Source: an uncultured Gammaproteobacteria bacterium (lineage in GTDB: Bacteria > Pseudomonadota > Gammaproteobacteria > Pseudomonadales > Pseudohongiellaceae). From it: a stretch of 64,000 nucleotides of DNA. The notes below the pieces were generated by a model. It was not told the DNA's origin and did no database searches. It was given only the letters and a program-made list of their open reading frames with translations. Positions 32,728 through 42,722 of this stretch are shown here, piece by piece. Where the stretch lies: NCBI GenBank assembly GCA_937898685.1, contig CALEJT010000014.1:76913-140912 (forward strand), in the 5' to 3' direction. Within the stretch, counting starts at the first letter, position 1, and each line of letters starts with the position of its first letter. The position numbers and the translations under genes were made by a program.

Positions 32728-35115
32728 ATGCCGCAACACACTGCGCGTGCGCGCGCATCCGCACGCTTGCTCCACCGTTCACTCACCGTCGCGATTCTTT
32801 CCAGCCTCACTACCATTGCGCAGGCGCAGGACGCCACTGCGGAATTGAGTGAGCTCGTCACCACCTACTGCACCGAATGCCATAACTTCGAAGACTATTC
32901 CGGTGGGCTCGATCTGGAGGCCTTCGATTTCGCGCACATCGGCGATCAGGCCGATGTCGGCGAGCGCATGATTCGCAAACTCAGCGCCGGTGTGATGCCG
33001 CCGCCCGGCAAGCCACGTCCGACCGAGGCAGAGCAGAAGAAGTTGGTCGATGGTCTCGTGAGCGTGCTCGACGAGGCCTGGGAAGCATCACCGGTACTGG
33101 TGCCGCCCGGCATCCATCGCATGAACCGCGCCGAGTACGCGAATGCGATTGCCGAGCTCCTGAATCTGAAGATCGATCCCTCGACCTTGTTGCCGGTGGA
33201 TGACACCAGCTACGGCTTCGACAATATGGCCGGTTCGCTCGGCTCTTCCCCCGCGCTGATCGAAGCCTATGTGTCGGCGGCAGCCAAGATCAGCCGCCTC
33301 GCGCTCGGCCATGAGCTCGACACCACGCGCAAGGAATATCACTCACCACCCGATTTCTCGCAGAACCGTCACGTACCCGGCTTGCCCTTCGGCAGTCGCG
33401 GCGGCCTCATGGCCGAGCATCACTTCCCGGCAGACGGTAACTACACCTTCAACTGGACCCCCGTGCGCTCGAACGCCGGCGGTTTGTTCGGCGATGCCAA
33501 TGGCGAACAGCTGGAGCTCACCATCGATGGTGAGTTGATCCATACCTGGGATGTCGCCACCGAGAACCCACGCAACATGACGGACGAACGCTATGTGGTG
33601 ACGGTGCCGGTGACTGCAGGTCCGCATCGCGTGGGGCTGAGTTTCGTTGCGCGCACGCACATGCCCAGCAACGACTTCAACAAGAAATTCGAACGCACCA
33701 CGCTGACGCAGGATGTGGTGGGCTTCACCTTCGCACCGCACGTCAACGCCCTGTCGATCACCGGGCCTTTCGATGCGCAGCGCCCCGAGCGCAGCCCGAG
33801 CCGCGACAAGATCTTCAGTTGCTATCCCGCAAGCGCGGATCAGGAACTTTCCTGCGCGACACAGATACTCACCGAGCTTGGTACCCAGGCCTATCGCCGC
33901 CCGGTCGATCGGGATGATGTGGAATTGCTGCTGCAATTCTTCGAAGTGGGGCGCAGGGAAGGTGGCGATTTTGAAACGGGCATTCAGAGATCCCTGCAAT
34001 TGATCCTGGCCGATCCCGAATTCATCTATCGCAGCGAATTGCCGGGTGAAGGGGATGGGCAGTACTACGCGATCAGCGATCTGGAGCTGGCCTCGCGTCT
34101 GGCCTTCTTCCTATGGAGCAGCCCGCCCGATGCAGAACTGCTGGAATTGGCCGGCGCTGGCACCTTGCGTTCGGGTGACACGCTGCAACGGCAGGTGGAG
34201 CGCATGTTGCAGGATCCACGTGCGAGTGCCTTGACGCAGAACTTCGCATCGCAATGGCTGCAATTGCGCAACCTTGCTTCCACCGCGCCGGTTGCCGATC
34301 TGTTCCCCGACTTCGACGACAACCTGCGTCAGGCCTTCCGCATCGAAACCGAGCTCCTGTTCGAGAGCGTGATGCGCGAAGACCGTGACGTCACCGAATT
34401 GCTCGATGCCAACTACACCTTCCTCAACGAACGCCTCGCGAAGCACTACGGCATCACGGGCGTGTACGGCAGTCACTTCCGCCGTGTGGAGCTGCCGCCG
34501 GAATTCGACAGCCGCCGTGGTCTGCTCGGTAAGGGCAGCATTCTGACGGTGAGCTCGGTGGCGGATCGCACCGCCACCGTGCGCCGCGGCAAATGGGTGT
34601 TGCTCAACATCCTCGGCGTAGTGCCGCCGGAACCGCCGCCGAATGTGCCGGCACTCGAAGCCAGCGACAATCCTGCTGCGGGTCCACAGACCATGCGCGA
34701 ACGCATGACCATGCATGCCTCGAATCCGGCCTGCGCTTCGTGCCATCAGATCATGGATCCCATCGGTTTCGCGCTGGAAGGCTTCGATGCGATCGGACGC
34801 GAACGCACGACGGAGTTCGGCAAGCCGATCGATCTCAGTGGTCAGTTGGTCGATGGTCAGACTTTCGTCGGCCCATCCGAATTGCGCGAAGCACTCCTGA
34901 AGTACAAACCGCAGTTCGTGCAGACCGTGGCCGAGCGTCTTCTGACCTACGGACTCGGTCGCGGCGTCGAGTATTACGACATGCCGGTGGTGCGTGACAT
35001 CGTGCGCCAGGCCGGCCAACGAGATAACCGTTTCTCTGCGCTGATCCTGGGCGTGGTGAACAGCAAACCCTTCCAGATGAACCAGCGCCAGGTGAGCGGC
35101 CTGGCAGCCCAGTGA
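32728..35115 (+). CDS. DUF1592/DUF1588/DUF1585 (PSD1-type) haem c-binding exported protein
   Basis: A 795-aa protein with an N-terminal signal (ARLLHRSLTVAILSSLTTIAQAQ, cleavage likely near residue 34). The first haem motif CTECH lies at 48-52 and a second, CASCH, at 669-673. Between them are the domains of the planctomycete-type cytochrome group: DUF1587 (GIHRMNRAEYANAIAELL, YGFDNMAGSL), DUF1595, DUF1592 (ASRLAFFLWSSPPDAELLEL), DUF1588 (SRRGLLGKGSILTVSSVADRT) and DUF1585 (VDGQTFVGPSELREALL, VQTVAERLLTYGLGR). It always pairs with a DUF1552 protein, encoded next. The biochemical role is not established; a periplasmic redox function is likely. Confidence 0.92.
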   Translation: MPQHTARARASARLLHRSLTVAILSSLTTIAQAQDATAELSELVTTYCTECHNFEDYSGGLDLEAFDFAHIGDQADVGERMIRKLSAGVMPPPGKPRPTEAEQKKLVDGLVSVLDEAWEASPVLVPPGIHRMNRAEYANAIAELLNLKIDPSTLLPVDDTSYGFDNMAGSLGSSPALIEAYVSAAAKISRLALGHELDTTRKEYHSPPDFSQNRHVPGLPFGSRGGLMAEHHFPADGNYTFNWTPVRSNAGGLFGDANGEQLELTIDGELIHTWDVATENPRNMTDERYVVTVPVTAGPHRVGLSFVARTHMPSNDFNKKFERTTLTQDVVGFTFAPHVNALSITGPFDAQRPERSPSRDKIFSCYPASADQELSCATQILTELGTQAYRRPVDRDDVELLLQFFEVGRREGGDFETGIQRSLQLILADPEFIYRSELPGEGDGQYYAISDLELASRLAFFLWSSPPDAELLELAGAGTLRSGDTLQRQVERMLQDPRASALTQNFASQWLQLRNLASTAPVADLFPDFDDNLRQAFRIETELLFESVMREDRDVTELLDANYTFLNERLAKHYGITGVYGSHFRRVELPPEFDSRRGLLGKGSILTVSSVADRTATVRRGKWVLLNILGVVPPEPPPNVPALEASDNPAAGPQTMRERMTMHASNPACASCHQIMDPIGFALEGFDAIGRERTTEFGKPIDLSGQLVDGQTFVGPSELREALLKYKPQFVQTVAERLLTYGLGRGVEYYDMPVVRDIVRQAGQRDNRFSALILGVVNSKPFQMNQRQVSGLAAQ

Positions 35116-35130
35116 GCCGAGGAGAAACCT

Positions 35131-36489
35131 ATGTTCCTGACCAAGAAACATCTTTCCCGTCGCACCCTGCTGCGTGGCGCCGGCACCGCCTTGGCCTTGC
35201 CGCTGCTCGATGCGATGGTGCCGGCACACACGGCACTGGCACAGACTGCCGCCGCAGCGGTGCCGCGTTTCGTGGGCATCTTCTCCGCGCACGGTTGGGC
35301 CGCCACCTACTGGCACGATGGTCGCCACAACGAGCTTGCACCGACCGAAGGCCGCAACATCGGTCTCGGCTTCGTGCATCAACCGCTGGCACCGTTCCAG
35401 GACAAGCTCTGCATCGTCGGTGGTCTCGATGCCACGTCGTCGATGCCGCCGCCCGGCACCAGCGGTGGTGACCATGCGCGCGCTGCCGCTTCACTCACCG
35501 GCGCACCACCGAAGAAAACCGGTGGTCCCGACATCGAATGTGGTACCAGCGTCGACCAATACATCGCACAGCGTCATGGGCAGGGCACGCTGCTGCCTTC
35601 GATTCAGCTCGGCATCGAAGATCCCGGTTCCAACACCGGGGTGTGCGGTTGGGGCTATAGCTGTGCCTATTCCAACTCCGTGTCCTGGGCGAGTCCGACA
35701 CAGCCGTTGCCGCATGAAGTGAATCCTCTGGTGGTGTTCGAACGTCTCTTTGGCGACGGTGCGACACCGGAAGAGCGTCAGGCGCGTCGCCTGGCCAATG
35801 CGAGCATTCTCGATGCGGTGACGCAGAAGACCGCACGCCTGAAACAACGTTTGGGCAACGACGACCAGCTGCGTCTGGATGCCTATCTGACCAACGTGCG
35901 CGAAGTGGAACGAAGGGTACAACTCGCCGCGCAGAGCACGGGCGTGGTACCGGAGATGGAATTGCCCTTTGGTCCGCCACAGTCGATCGACGAACACATC
36001 AAGTTGATGTGGGACCTGCAGGTGCTGGCCTTCCAGGCCGACATCACGCGCGTGAGCTCGCTCTTGTTCTGTCGTGACGAAAGCAACACCTCGTATCCCG
36101 AGTCGGGGGTGATGACGGCCAACCACAGCTCTTCACACCACGGCGAAGATCCGCAGCGCCGCGAAGACTGGGCCAAGATCAATCGCTATCACATGCAGAC
36201 CTTCGCCTACTTCCTGCAGAAGCTGAAGGACACGCCCGATGGCGATGGCGGATCTCTGTTCGACAACACGCTCGCGCTCTGGACTTCCAACATGGGTAAC
36301 GCCAACCAGCACAGCCACGTCAACGTAGGCCAGTTGATCGTCGGTGGCGCGGCAGGGCGGCACCATCCGAAACGGCTCAACATTCTCGACAACGGCCCGA
36401 CCTCGAACTTCCTGTTGAGCGTGCTGCACATGTATGACATCGAGAACGACAGCATCGGCGACAGTACGCGCGCCACGTCTTTGAGCTGA
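35131..36489 (+). CDS. DUF1552 family Tat-exported protein
   Basis: A 452-aa protein with a Tat signal (LSRRTLLRGAGTALALPLLD at residues 8-27). The family pattern includes PRFVGIFSAHGWAA near residue 45, DKLCIVGGLDA, GGDHARAAASLTGAPP, a CGTSVDQYIAQ motif and a late 'NTLALWTSNMGNANQHSH' with conserved His residues. It is related in fold to the alkaline phosphatase-like DUF1501 proteins, so a metal-dependent hydrolase is possible but not shown. It follows the DUF1592 gene by 15 bp and belongs to the same operon. Confidence 0.92.
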   Translation: MFLTKKHLSRRTLLRGAGTALALPLLDAMVPAHTALAQTAAAAVPRFVGIFSAHGWAATYWHDGRHNELAPTEGRNIGLGFVHQPLAPFQDKLCIVGGLDATSSMPPPGTSGGDHARAAASLTGAPPKKTGGPDIECGTSVDQYIAQRHGQGTLLPSIQLGIEDPGSNTGVCGWGYSCAYSNSVSWASPTQPLPHEVNPLVVFERLFGDGATPEERQARRLANASILDAVTQKTARLKQRLGNDDQLRLDAYLTNVREVERRVQLAAQSTGVVPEMELPFGPPQSIDEHIKLMWDLQVLAFQADITRVSSLLFCRDESNTSYPESGVMTANHSSSHHGEDPQRREDWAKINRYHMQTFAYFLQKLKDTPDGDGGSLFDNTLALWTSNMGNANQHSHVNVGQLIVGGAAGRHHPKRLNILDNGPTSNFLLSVLHMYDIENDSIGDSTRATSLS

Positions 36490-36499
36490 GGGCGAGCGC

Positions 36500-38041
36500 A
36501 TGAAGAACGCGATGAACTTGCGCAAGGCCGCATTGGCGCTGGCCCTCGGTATGGCCTTCGCGAATGCGCAGGCGGAGCTCAACCTGGCCGATGCCGTGAT
36601 GAATGGCGATCGCGCTGCCATCGAAACCCTCTTGGCCGAAGGTGCCGACGTCAACGCGGCGCAGCTCGACGACACCACCGCGCTGCACTATGCCGCGTAT
36701 CAGGACGATCTGGCACTGGCGGAGCGTTTGCTCGAAGCCGGTGCCGACGTCGATGCTGCCACGCGCCTTGGCGCCACACCGCTCTATCTCGCCGCGGTCA
36801 ACGGCAGTGCACCGATGCTTCGTCTTTTGCTGGATTCAGGTGCGGATCCGAATCTGACGGTGCTGTCCCACAGCGAAACACCACTGATGTTTGCTGCGCG
36901 TTCGGGTTCCGTGGAAGCCGTACGCTTACTGCTGGACGCCGGTGCGGATTTCGAAGCGAAGGATGACTATCGCGGTGCAACGCCACTTTTGTTTGCCGCA
37001 GAACAGAATCATGCCGACGTCGTGCGCTACCTGATCGAACGCGGCGCCAATCCCAATGCCAGAACCAAGACCGTGGTGGAGGAGGGGCGGCGTGGTCCCG
37101 CACTGCCGACCGGTGGTCTATCCGGTTTGATGCTGGCAGCACGTGAAGGTGGCATCGAAACGGTGAAAGTGCTGCTCGAGGCGAAGGCACTCGTGAATCA
37201 GCAAAGTGCCGAAGGTCATACCGCACTGCTTGCGGCGATTCAAAATGCCAACGTCGAGATTGCAGGACTGCTGATCGATGCCGGTGCCGATGTGAGTCTC
37301 GCCAACGATCGCGGCTGGAATCCGCTCTACATGGCGGTGAAGATGCGTTCGCTGGAGAAGGGCACCATGCCCAATCCCGTGGTCGACATGGACGGCATGT
37401 ATCACCTCATCGAACGCTTGCTGGAGAAGGGCGCCAACGTCAATGCGCGCCTGATGGCCGACACCGAAGTACACAACTCCATTCGCTCTACCTGGCTCGA
37501 TGAAGCCGGCGCCACACCCTTTCTGCGCGCCGCGCTGTGCGCAGACCTGAAGGTGATGAAACTCTTGCTCGCCCACGGTGCAGATCCCTTGATCGCCACC
37601 ACCGACGGCACCACGGCGCTCGCAGCGCTTGCTGGCGTGGGTTATACGAAGGGCTTCATGCAGGACGTAGGTCCGATCGAAGAAAGCATCGAAGCGATGC
37701 AGCTCCTGCTCGATGCCGGCATCGACATAGAAGCGAAGAACGACGATGAAGTGGCGGCCATTCACGGCGCCGCGCACAAGAACTTCGTGGAAGGCATACA
37801 ACTTCTGGTGGATCATGGTGCGGACCTCACCTCGCGCAGCAATCGCCGTGGCCAGTTTCAACGCGCCGATGGCATCGAGGGCAACACCGTGCTCGATTGG
37901 GCCGATGGTTTTCAGACCGGCATGGAAAGCGCGATCTACAATGCGGAAGCGGTGGAATTGCTCGAACGCCTCCTGACCGAGCGCGGCTTGCCGCTGGAGC
38001 GTCTGTCCGGAACCGTCGGTGGCAGGGTGGCACAGCAATAA
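36500..38041 (+). CDS. Exported ankyrin-repeat protein
   Basis: A 513-aa protein with a signal peptide (LRKAALALALGMAFANAQA) followed by about ten ankyrin repeats from residue 28 to 480. Repeats such as GDRAAIETLLAEGADVNAA, LGATPLYLAAVNGSAPMLRL and EGHTALLAAIQNANVEIAGL have the usual 33-residue period, with a longer non-canonical loop near 200-215 and another around 300-330. Ankyrins are protein-binding scaffolds; in the periplasm this one may organise the DUF1592/DUF1552/cytochrome proteins encoded around it. GAGGGCGAG precedes the start. Ankyrin repeats behind a signal peptide in an operon with haem proteins are worth noting. Confidence 0.9.
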   Translation: MKNAMNLRKAALALALGMAFANAQAELNLADAVMNGDRAAIETLLAEGADVNAAQLDDTTALHYAAYQDDLALAERLLEAGADVDAATRLGATPLYLAAVNGSAPMLRLLLDSGADPNLTVLSHSETPLMFAARSGSVEAVRLLLDAGADFEAKDDYRGATPLLFAAEQNHADVVRYLIERGANPNARTKTVVEEGRRGPALPTGGLSGLMLAAREGGIETVKVLLEAKALVNQQSAEGHTALLAAIQNANVEIAGLLIDAGADVSLANDRGWNPLYMAVKMRSLEKGTMPNPVVDMDGMYHLIERLLEKGANVNARLMADTEVHNSIRSTWLDEAGATPFLRAALCADLKVMKLLLAHGADPLIATTDGTTALAALAGVGYTKGFMQDVGPIEESIEAMQLLLDAGIDIEAKNDDEVAAIHGAAHKNFVEGIQLLVDHGADLTSRSNRRGQFQRADGIEGNTVLDWADGFQTGMESAIYNAEAVELLERLLTERGLPLERLSGTVGGRVAQQ

Positions 38042-38042
38042 G

Positions 38043-38750
38043 ATGCGCAAGATTCTCGTGCTGGGGCTGGCATTCTCTGCCAGCCTCGTTTCCTTCGAAG
38101 TTCCCGCTCAAAACAAGACCGTGCTCGATGGCGTCTACAGCAAGGCGCAAGCGCAACGTGGTGCACGTACCTACCGCAATATCTGTGCGCACTGTCATGA
38201 AGGTGGCGAGCCGGATGCGGAGCCGCTGATCGGTCCCGACTTCATCGAACGTTGGCGCGAAGCGCCTCTGTCCTTTCTGCATGGTTTCTTCAGTCGCGAA
38301 ATGCCGGGCGACGAGCCGGGCAGCCTCAAGCCGCAGGTGTATCTGGAGACGCTGGCCTTCCTGCTGCAGGAAAACGGTTATCCAGCGGGGGCGGAACTGA
38401 AGGAAGATGCGCTCTCCGATATTTGGTTGGTCGGTCCAGATGGTGCCAAGCCGCTGCCGGCCAACGCGTTGGTGCGCGTGGTTGGCTGTTTGGCGACGGA
38501 CAAGCTGAGCCTGGAGCGTGGGTCCTTGCCGGAACGCGTGCGACGCGCCGACAGCACCCATGCCGAAGAATTGGCACAGGCAGCACAACTCTCCTTGGGG
38601 GAAGCCCGTTATGCACTGCGTGGTGAGGCAGCACAGAGCGCGATTGCTGCAGGCAGCAAGGTGCAGGTGAAGGGCGTGTGGGTGCCAAGTGGTAGCGAGG
38701 TCACTCTGACCGTGCTGTCGCTGGCCGAGACCGGTGCTGCATGCAACTGA
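38043..38750 (+). CDS. Periplasmic monohaem cytochrome c (first of a tandem pair)
   Basis: A 235-aa protein starting at ATG 38043, one base after the ankyrin stop codon. It has a signal peptide (ILVLGLAFSASLVSFEVPAQ), the segment TVLDGVYSKAQAQRGARTY and the haem motif CAHCH at 48-52, with a Met-containing axial-ligand candidate in REMPGDEPGSL. The last ~90 residues form a separate beta-rich domain ending VKGVWVPSGSEVTLTVLSL. It is paralogous with the next gene. 'DGVY..AQA.RG' is common in cytochromes that serve PQQ or GMC dehydrogenases, so electron transfer from periplasmic oxidoreductases is plausible. Confidence 0.88.
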   Translation: MRKILVLGLAFSASLVSFEVPAQNKTVLDGVYSKAQAQRGARTYRNICAHCHEGGEPDAEPLIGPDFIERWREAPLSFLHGFFSREMPGDEPGSLKPQVYLETLAFLLQENGYPAGAELKEDALSDIWLVGPDGAKPLPANALVRVVGCLATDKLSLERGSLPERVRRADSTHAEELAQAAQLSLGEARYALRGEAAQSAIAAGSKVQVKGVWVPSGSEVTLTVLSLAETGAACN

Positions 38751-39535
38751 AGTGCAAAGCCCCTCACGCACTGCACGCGCAATTCTTGCGCCGCGCGCTC
38801 GCAGCAGCATTCGTTGGCATGTTCCTGTCATCGCTTCATGCCTGGGGCGCCGAGCGCACCGTGCTGGATGGCGTCTATTCCGAACAACAGGCGCAGCGCG
38901 GCAAACGTGCCTACGATCGCTATTGCAAGCAATGCCATCTCAGCGACCTGCAGGGCAACGCGCTGGAGCCTCCGCTCGTATCGCAGTGGTTTCTCGATGC
39001 CTGGCGTGAGGACTATCTGTGGAGTCTCTACGACTTCATTCAGACCCGGATGCCGAAGAGCAAGCAATATCGTCCCGGCAGTCTCAAGCCGCAAGAAACC
39101 CTCGACATCCTCGCCTACATCCTGTCGTACAACGATTTCCCGAGTGGTGCCAATGCGCTGACCCTGGATGATCTGCCGCAGGTGCTGTTGGTGGCGCATG
39201 AAGGTCCCAAACCTTTTCCAGCCAATGCCATGGTACGCACCGTCGGCTGTCTGCAAGCGATGGAGCAGGGGCATCGTTTGGAACACGGCGCAGCACCGGC
39301 ACGCGTGCGCACGGGAGATGAAACCGATGCGGCGGAACTCGCGCATTCAGTGGAGCAGAGCTTGGGTGAACATAGCCTTTCTCTACTCAACCTCGATGTA
39401 CTCACTACCAGTGAGCCACTGGCTACGATGGTGGGTCGCAAGGTGCAGGCGAAGGGAGTATTGAACTCACTCGGCAAGGCCGACGCGCGGCTCTTCGTGT
39501 TGTCGTTGGAAGCGGTGGGGGAGTGCAGCCTTTGA
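38741..39535 (+). CDS. Periplasmic monohaem cytochrome c (second of a tandem pair)
   Basis: A 264-aa protein overlapping the first cytochrome gene by 10 bp. It has a hydrophobic signal (LAAAFVGMFLSSLHAWGAE), the same TVLDGVYSEQQAQRGKRAY lead-in, the haem motif CKQCH at 62-66 and a methionine ligand candidate in QTRMPKSKQYRPGSLKP. The C-terminal domain (VQAKGVLNSLGKADARLFVL) aligns with that of the first cytochrome. The two arose by tandem duplication and have since diverged. It is the last gene of the operon and is followed by a strong terminator. Confidence 0.88.
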   Translation: MQLKCKAPHALHAQFLRRALAAAFVGMFLSSLHAWGAERTVLDGVYSEQQAQRGKRAYDRYCKQCHLSDLQGNALEPPLVSQWFLDAWREDYLWSLYDFIQTRMPKSKQYRPGSLKPQETLDILAYILSYNDFPSGANALTLDDLPQVLLVAHEGPKPFPANAMVRTVGCLQAMEQGHRLEHGAAPARVRTGDETDAAELAHSVEQSLGEHSLSLLNLDVLTTSEPLATMVGRKVQAKGVLNSLGKADARLFVLSLEAVGECSL

Positions 39536-39551
39536 CGGCGAGCCCAAAAGT

Positions 39552-39582
39552 AAAAAGGGGATGCGTTGTGCATCCCCTTTTT
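39552..39582. terminator. Bidirectional intrinsic terminator
   Basis: A 13-bp stem (AAAAAGGGGATGC / GCATCCCCTTTTT) with loop GTTGT. The A- and T-runs make it work in both directions; it closes the cytochrome operon on the + strand and the RND pump operon on the - strand, whose stop codon is 3 bp away. Confidence 0.93.
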
Positions 39583-39584
39583 CG

Positions 39585-42500
39585 TTAGGCCTCCGCTTCG
39601 TGCGGCGTGCTGTTGCGCCGCTTTTCCGTGAGGCTCGCGATCAACACGAAGAAGAGCGGAATGAAGAAGGTCGCGATGAAGGTCGCGGCCGCCATGCCGC
39701 CGATCACGCCGGTGCCGAGTGCGATGCGGCTGCCGGAGCCGGCGCCGCTACTGATGGCTAGCGGAATACAGCCCATGGTGAAGGCCAGCGAGGTCATCAC
39801 GATCGGACGGAAGCGCAGTGCCGCCGCTTCGCTTGCCGCCTGCAACAGCGGCTTGCCTTCACGCAGGCGGATCATCGCGAACTCCACGATCAAAATCGCG
39901 TTCTTCGCCGATAGACCTATCAGCGTGACGAGACCGATCTGGAAGTAGATGTCGTTGTTCAGTCCACGCAGCCAGGTGGCGAGGATGGCACCGAACACCG
40001 CGAAGGGTACTGCCGTGATCACCGCGAGCGGAATCGACCAACGCTCGTACTGCGCCGCGAGGATCAGGAAGATCATCACGAAGCCAAAGATGAAGGGCTG
40101 AGCGCCCGTATCGGCCACACTCACTTCCTGATAGGCGGAACCGACCCACGACAGGGTATAGGCAGTGCCGAGCACCTGATCCGCCGTTTCCTGCAATGCG
40201 GCGAGCACCTGGCCGGAGCTGTAGCCCGGCGCCGGTTCGGCAATGATGTTGGCGGCGGGGAAGCCGTTGAAACGTTGCACGAGGTCGGGACCGATCACAC
40301 GCTGCACGCGCACGAGCGAACTCAGCGGTACCAACGAACCATTGGTGGAACGCACGTATACCTTGCCGAGATCTTCCGGACCGCTGCGGAATTCTGCCTC
40401 CGACTGCAGGTTCACGCGGAAGTTGCGACCGAGCAGCGTGAAGTCGTTGACGTAGAAGCTGCCGAAGGTGGCCTGCATCGTGGTGAAGATGTCGGTGAGC
40501 GGCACGTCGAGCGCAGCGGCTTTTTCGCGATCGAGATCGAGCTTGTACTGCGGCGTGCTGGTCGAGAACGTGGTCTGCACGCTCGCGAACTCGGGACGCT
40601 GCTGGGCGAGGGCGATGAACTCGTTGGTCTTCGCCATCATCTGCTCGATGCTTTCACCGCCACGGTTCTGGATGTAGCCCTCGACGCCGCCGGTCATGCT
40701 CATGCCGGTGATCGGCGGCGGGTTGAAGGCGAGTACCAGACCTTCCTTGATGTCCGCCCCCATGCCCATGTAGGTGAAGGCCAAATTGGCGGCATGCAGG
40801 TCGGGGCTTTTACGTTCCTGCCAGTCCTTGAGCACGACGAAGGACACGCCACCGCTCGGCGTGGAGGCCTGCGTCAGGATGTCGAAGCCGGCGAAGGTCA
40901 GCACCGAGGTCACCGCCTCATGCTGATCGAGACGTTCCGACATCGTCGCTGCCACCGCCGCCGTGCGATTGAGCGAAGAGGCGGGCGGCAGGATGTAGGC
41001 CACCATCAGATAGCCCTGGTCTTCGGCTGGTACGAGTGAGCTCGGTACGCGCGTGAAGATGCTCCACGTCAGCGCAAGAATCGCCGCAGCAAGACCGAGC
41101 CCCAACAGCGCACGACGCAGCAGGAAGTTCACGCCCTTCACGTAACCGGCGGTGGTACGTTCGAACCACTGGTTGAACCAACGTAGAAACGCAGGTGGTT
41201 GATGATGACCGGGCTTGAGCAGGATCGCGCAGAGTGCGGGCGTGAGCGTGAGTGCCACGAAGCCGGAGATGGCCACGGACACCGAAATCGTCACCGCGAA
41301 CTGGCGATACATCACACCCGTGAGTCCACCGAGGAAGGCCACGGGCAGGAACACCGACGACAGCACGAGTACGATCGCGATCACGGGCCCCGTCACTTCG
41401 CGCATGGCCTGTATCGTGGCATCGACCGGACTCTTGCCTTCCTTCGTCATGATGCGTTCGACGTTCTCGATCACGATGATGGCGTCGTCCACCACGATGC
41501 CGATCGCAAGCACCATGCCGAACAAGGTCAAGAGATTCACCGAGAAACCGAGCGCGAGCATGCCCGCGAAGGTACCGATGATCGCCACCGGCACGGCGAG
41601 GAGCGGAATCAGGGTCGCACGCCAGTTCTGCAGGAACACGTAGACAACGAGAACCACGAGCAGCATCGCTTCGAAGAAGGTCTGCACCACTTCCTCGATC
41701 GACACGCGTACGAACTTGGTGGTGTCGAAGGGAATTTCGTAGAAGAGACCTTCGGGGAAGAACTGCGCGAGTTCGGCCATGCGTTCTTCCACTGCCTGCG
41801 ATACCGCCAGCGCGTTGGCGCCGGGTTGCAGATAGATGCCCACCGGCACGGAGGGAATCACACCTTCGGTTGCGGTGAAGCTGTAGTCCTGCGCGCCAAG
41901 CTCGACGCGGGCCACGTCCTTCAAGCGCAAGGTCGCACCTTCGTGATTCGAACGCAGGATGATGTTCTCGAACTCGGCAGGTTGGGTCAGACGACCCTGA
42001 GTCGACACGGCATAGGTGTAGACCTGGTCGGCCGGCGTGGGTTCGGCACCGAATTTACCGGCAGCGAACTGTGAGTTCTGCTGCTGGATGGCGCGCGCGA
42101 CTTCTACCGCAGTGAGGTTGTACTGCGCGAGCTTGTCCGGGCTGAGCCAGATGCGCATCGAGTAGTCTTTCTGGCCGAACAACGACGCCTGACCCACCCC
42201 CGGAATACGCTTGAGCTCATCGATGATGTTGATGAGGGCGTAGTTCGAGATGTAGACATCGTCGAACTGCGGGTTGTCGGACGACAACGAGATCACCTGC
42301 AGAATCGCGCTCGACTGTTTCTGCACCGTGATGCCGAGACGACGTACTTCTTCGGGCAGCCGCGCTTCGGCTGCCGTCACCTGGTTGCGCACGTTGATCG
42401 CGGCCTGATCGGGATCGGTGCCGAGATCGAAGCTGACGTTGATGGTGAGGATGCCCGACGAGGTACTCGTCGAGCGCATGTAGATCATGTCGTCGAGGCC

Positions 42501-42713
42501 GTTCACCGATTGTTCGATCGGTGCCGCTACGGTCTCAGCCAAGACTTCCGGACTTGCGCCAGGATACATGGCGGTGATCACGATCTCGGGCGGCACGATG
42601 TCGGGATACTGTTCGACCGGCAGGTTGCGCAGCGACAACAGGCCGGCGAGCACGATGATCACCGACAACACCGTGGCGAAGATCGGCCTCTTGATGAAGA
42701 AGCTGGAAATCAT
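39585..42713 (-). CDS. RND multidrug efflux permease, HAE1/AcrB-MexB family
   Basis: A 1042-aa inner-membrane proton/drug antiporter. The N-terminus MISSFFIKRPIFATVLSVII, the 'PVEQYPDIVPPEI' segment, the TM4 pair of acidic residues in GIVVDDAIIVIENVERI, the repeated LAVPVAIIGTFAGM helix and the C-terminal AKNAILIVEFA are diagnostic of the HAE1 branch. Trimers collect hydrophobic compounds from the periplasm or outer leaflet. AAGGAGG precedes the ATG. It is co-transcribed with the adaptor gene 9 bp upstream; no TolC-like gene is present in the window, so a channel encoded elsewhere must serve. Confidence 0.97.
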   Translation of the reverse strand: MISSFFIKRPIFATVLSVIIVLAGLLSLRNLPVEQYPDIVPPEIVITAMYPGASPEVLAETVAAPIEQSVNGLDDMIYMRSTSTSSGILTINVSFDLGTDPDQAAINVRNQVTAAEARLPEEVRRLGITVQKQSSAILQVISLSSDNPQFDDVYISNYALINIIDELKRIPGVGQASLFGQKDYSMRIWLSPDKLAQYNLTAVEVARAIQQQNSQFAAGKFGAEPTPADQVYTYAVSTQGRLTQPAEFENIILRSNHEGATLRLKDVARVELGAQDYSFTATEGVIPSVPVGIYLQPGANALAVSQAVEERMAELAQFFPEGLFYEIPFDTTKFVRVSIEEVVQTFFEAMLLVVLVVYVFLQNWRATLIPLLAVPVAIIGTFAGMLALGFSVNLLTLFGMVLAIGIVVDDAIIVIENVERIMTKEGKSPVDATIQAMREVTGPVIAIVLVLSSVFLPVAFLGGLTGVMYRQFAVTISVSVAISGFVALTLTPALCAILLKPGHHQPPAFLRWFNQWFERTTAGYVKGVNFLLRRALLGLGLAAAILALTWSIFTRVPSSLVPAEDQGYLMVAYILPPASSLNRTAAVAATMSERLDQHEAVTSVLTFAGFDILTQASTPSGGVSFVVLKDWQERKSPDLHAANLAFTYMGMGADIKEGLVLAFNPPPITGMSMTGGVEGYIQNRGGESIEQMMAKTNEFIALAQQRPEFASVQTTFSTSTPQYKLDLDREKAAALDVPLTDIFTTMQATFGSFYVNDFTLLGRNFRVNLQSEAEFRSGPEDLGKVYVRSTNGSLVPLSSLVRVQRVIGPDLVQRFNGFPAANIIAEPAPGYSSGQVLAALQETADQVLGTAYTLSWVGSAYQEVSVADTGAQPFIFGFVMIFLILAAQYERWSIPLAVITAVPFAVFGAILATWLRGLNNDIYFQIGLVTLIGLSAKNAILIVEFAMIRLREGKPLLQAASEAAALRFRPIVMTSLAFTMGCIPLAISSGAGSGSRIALGTGVIGGMAAATFIATFFIPLFFVLIASLTEKRRNSTPHEAEA

Positions 42714-42722
42714 CGCGCCTCC

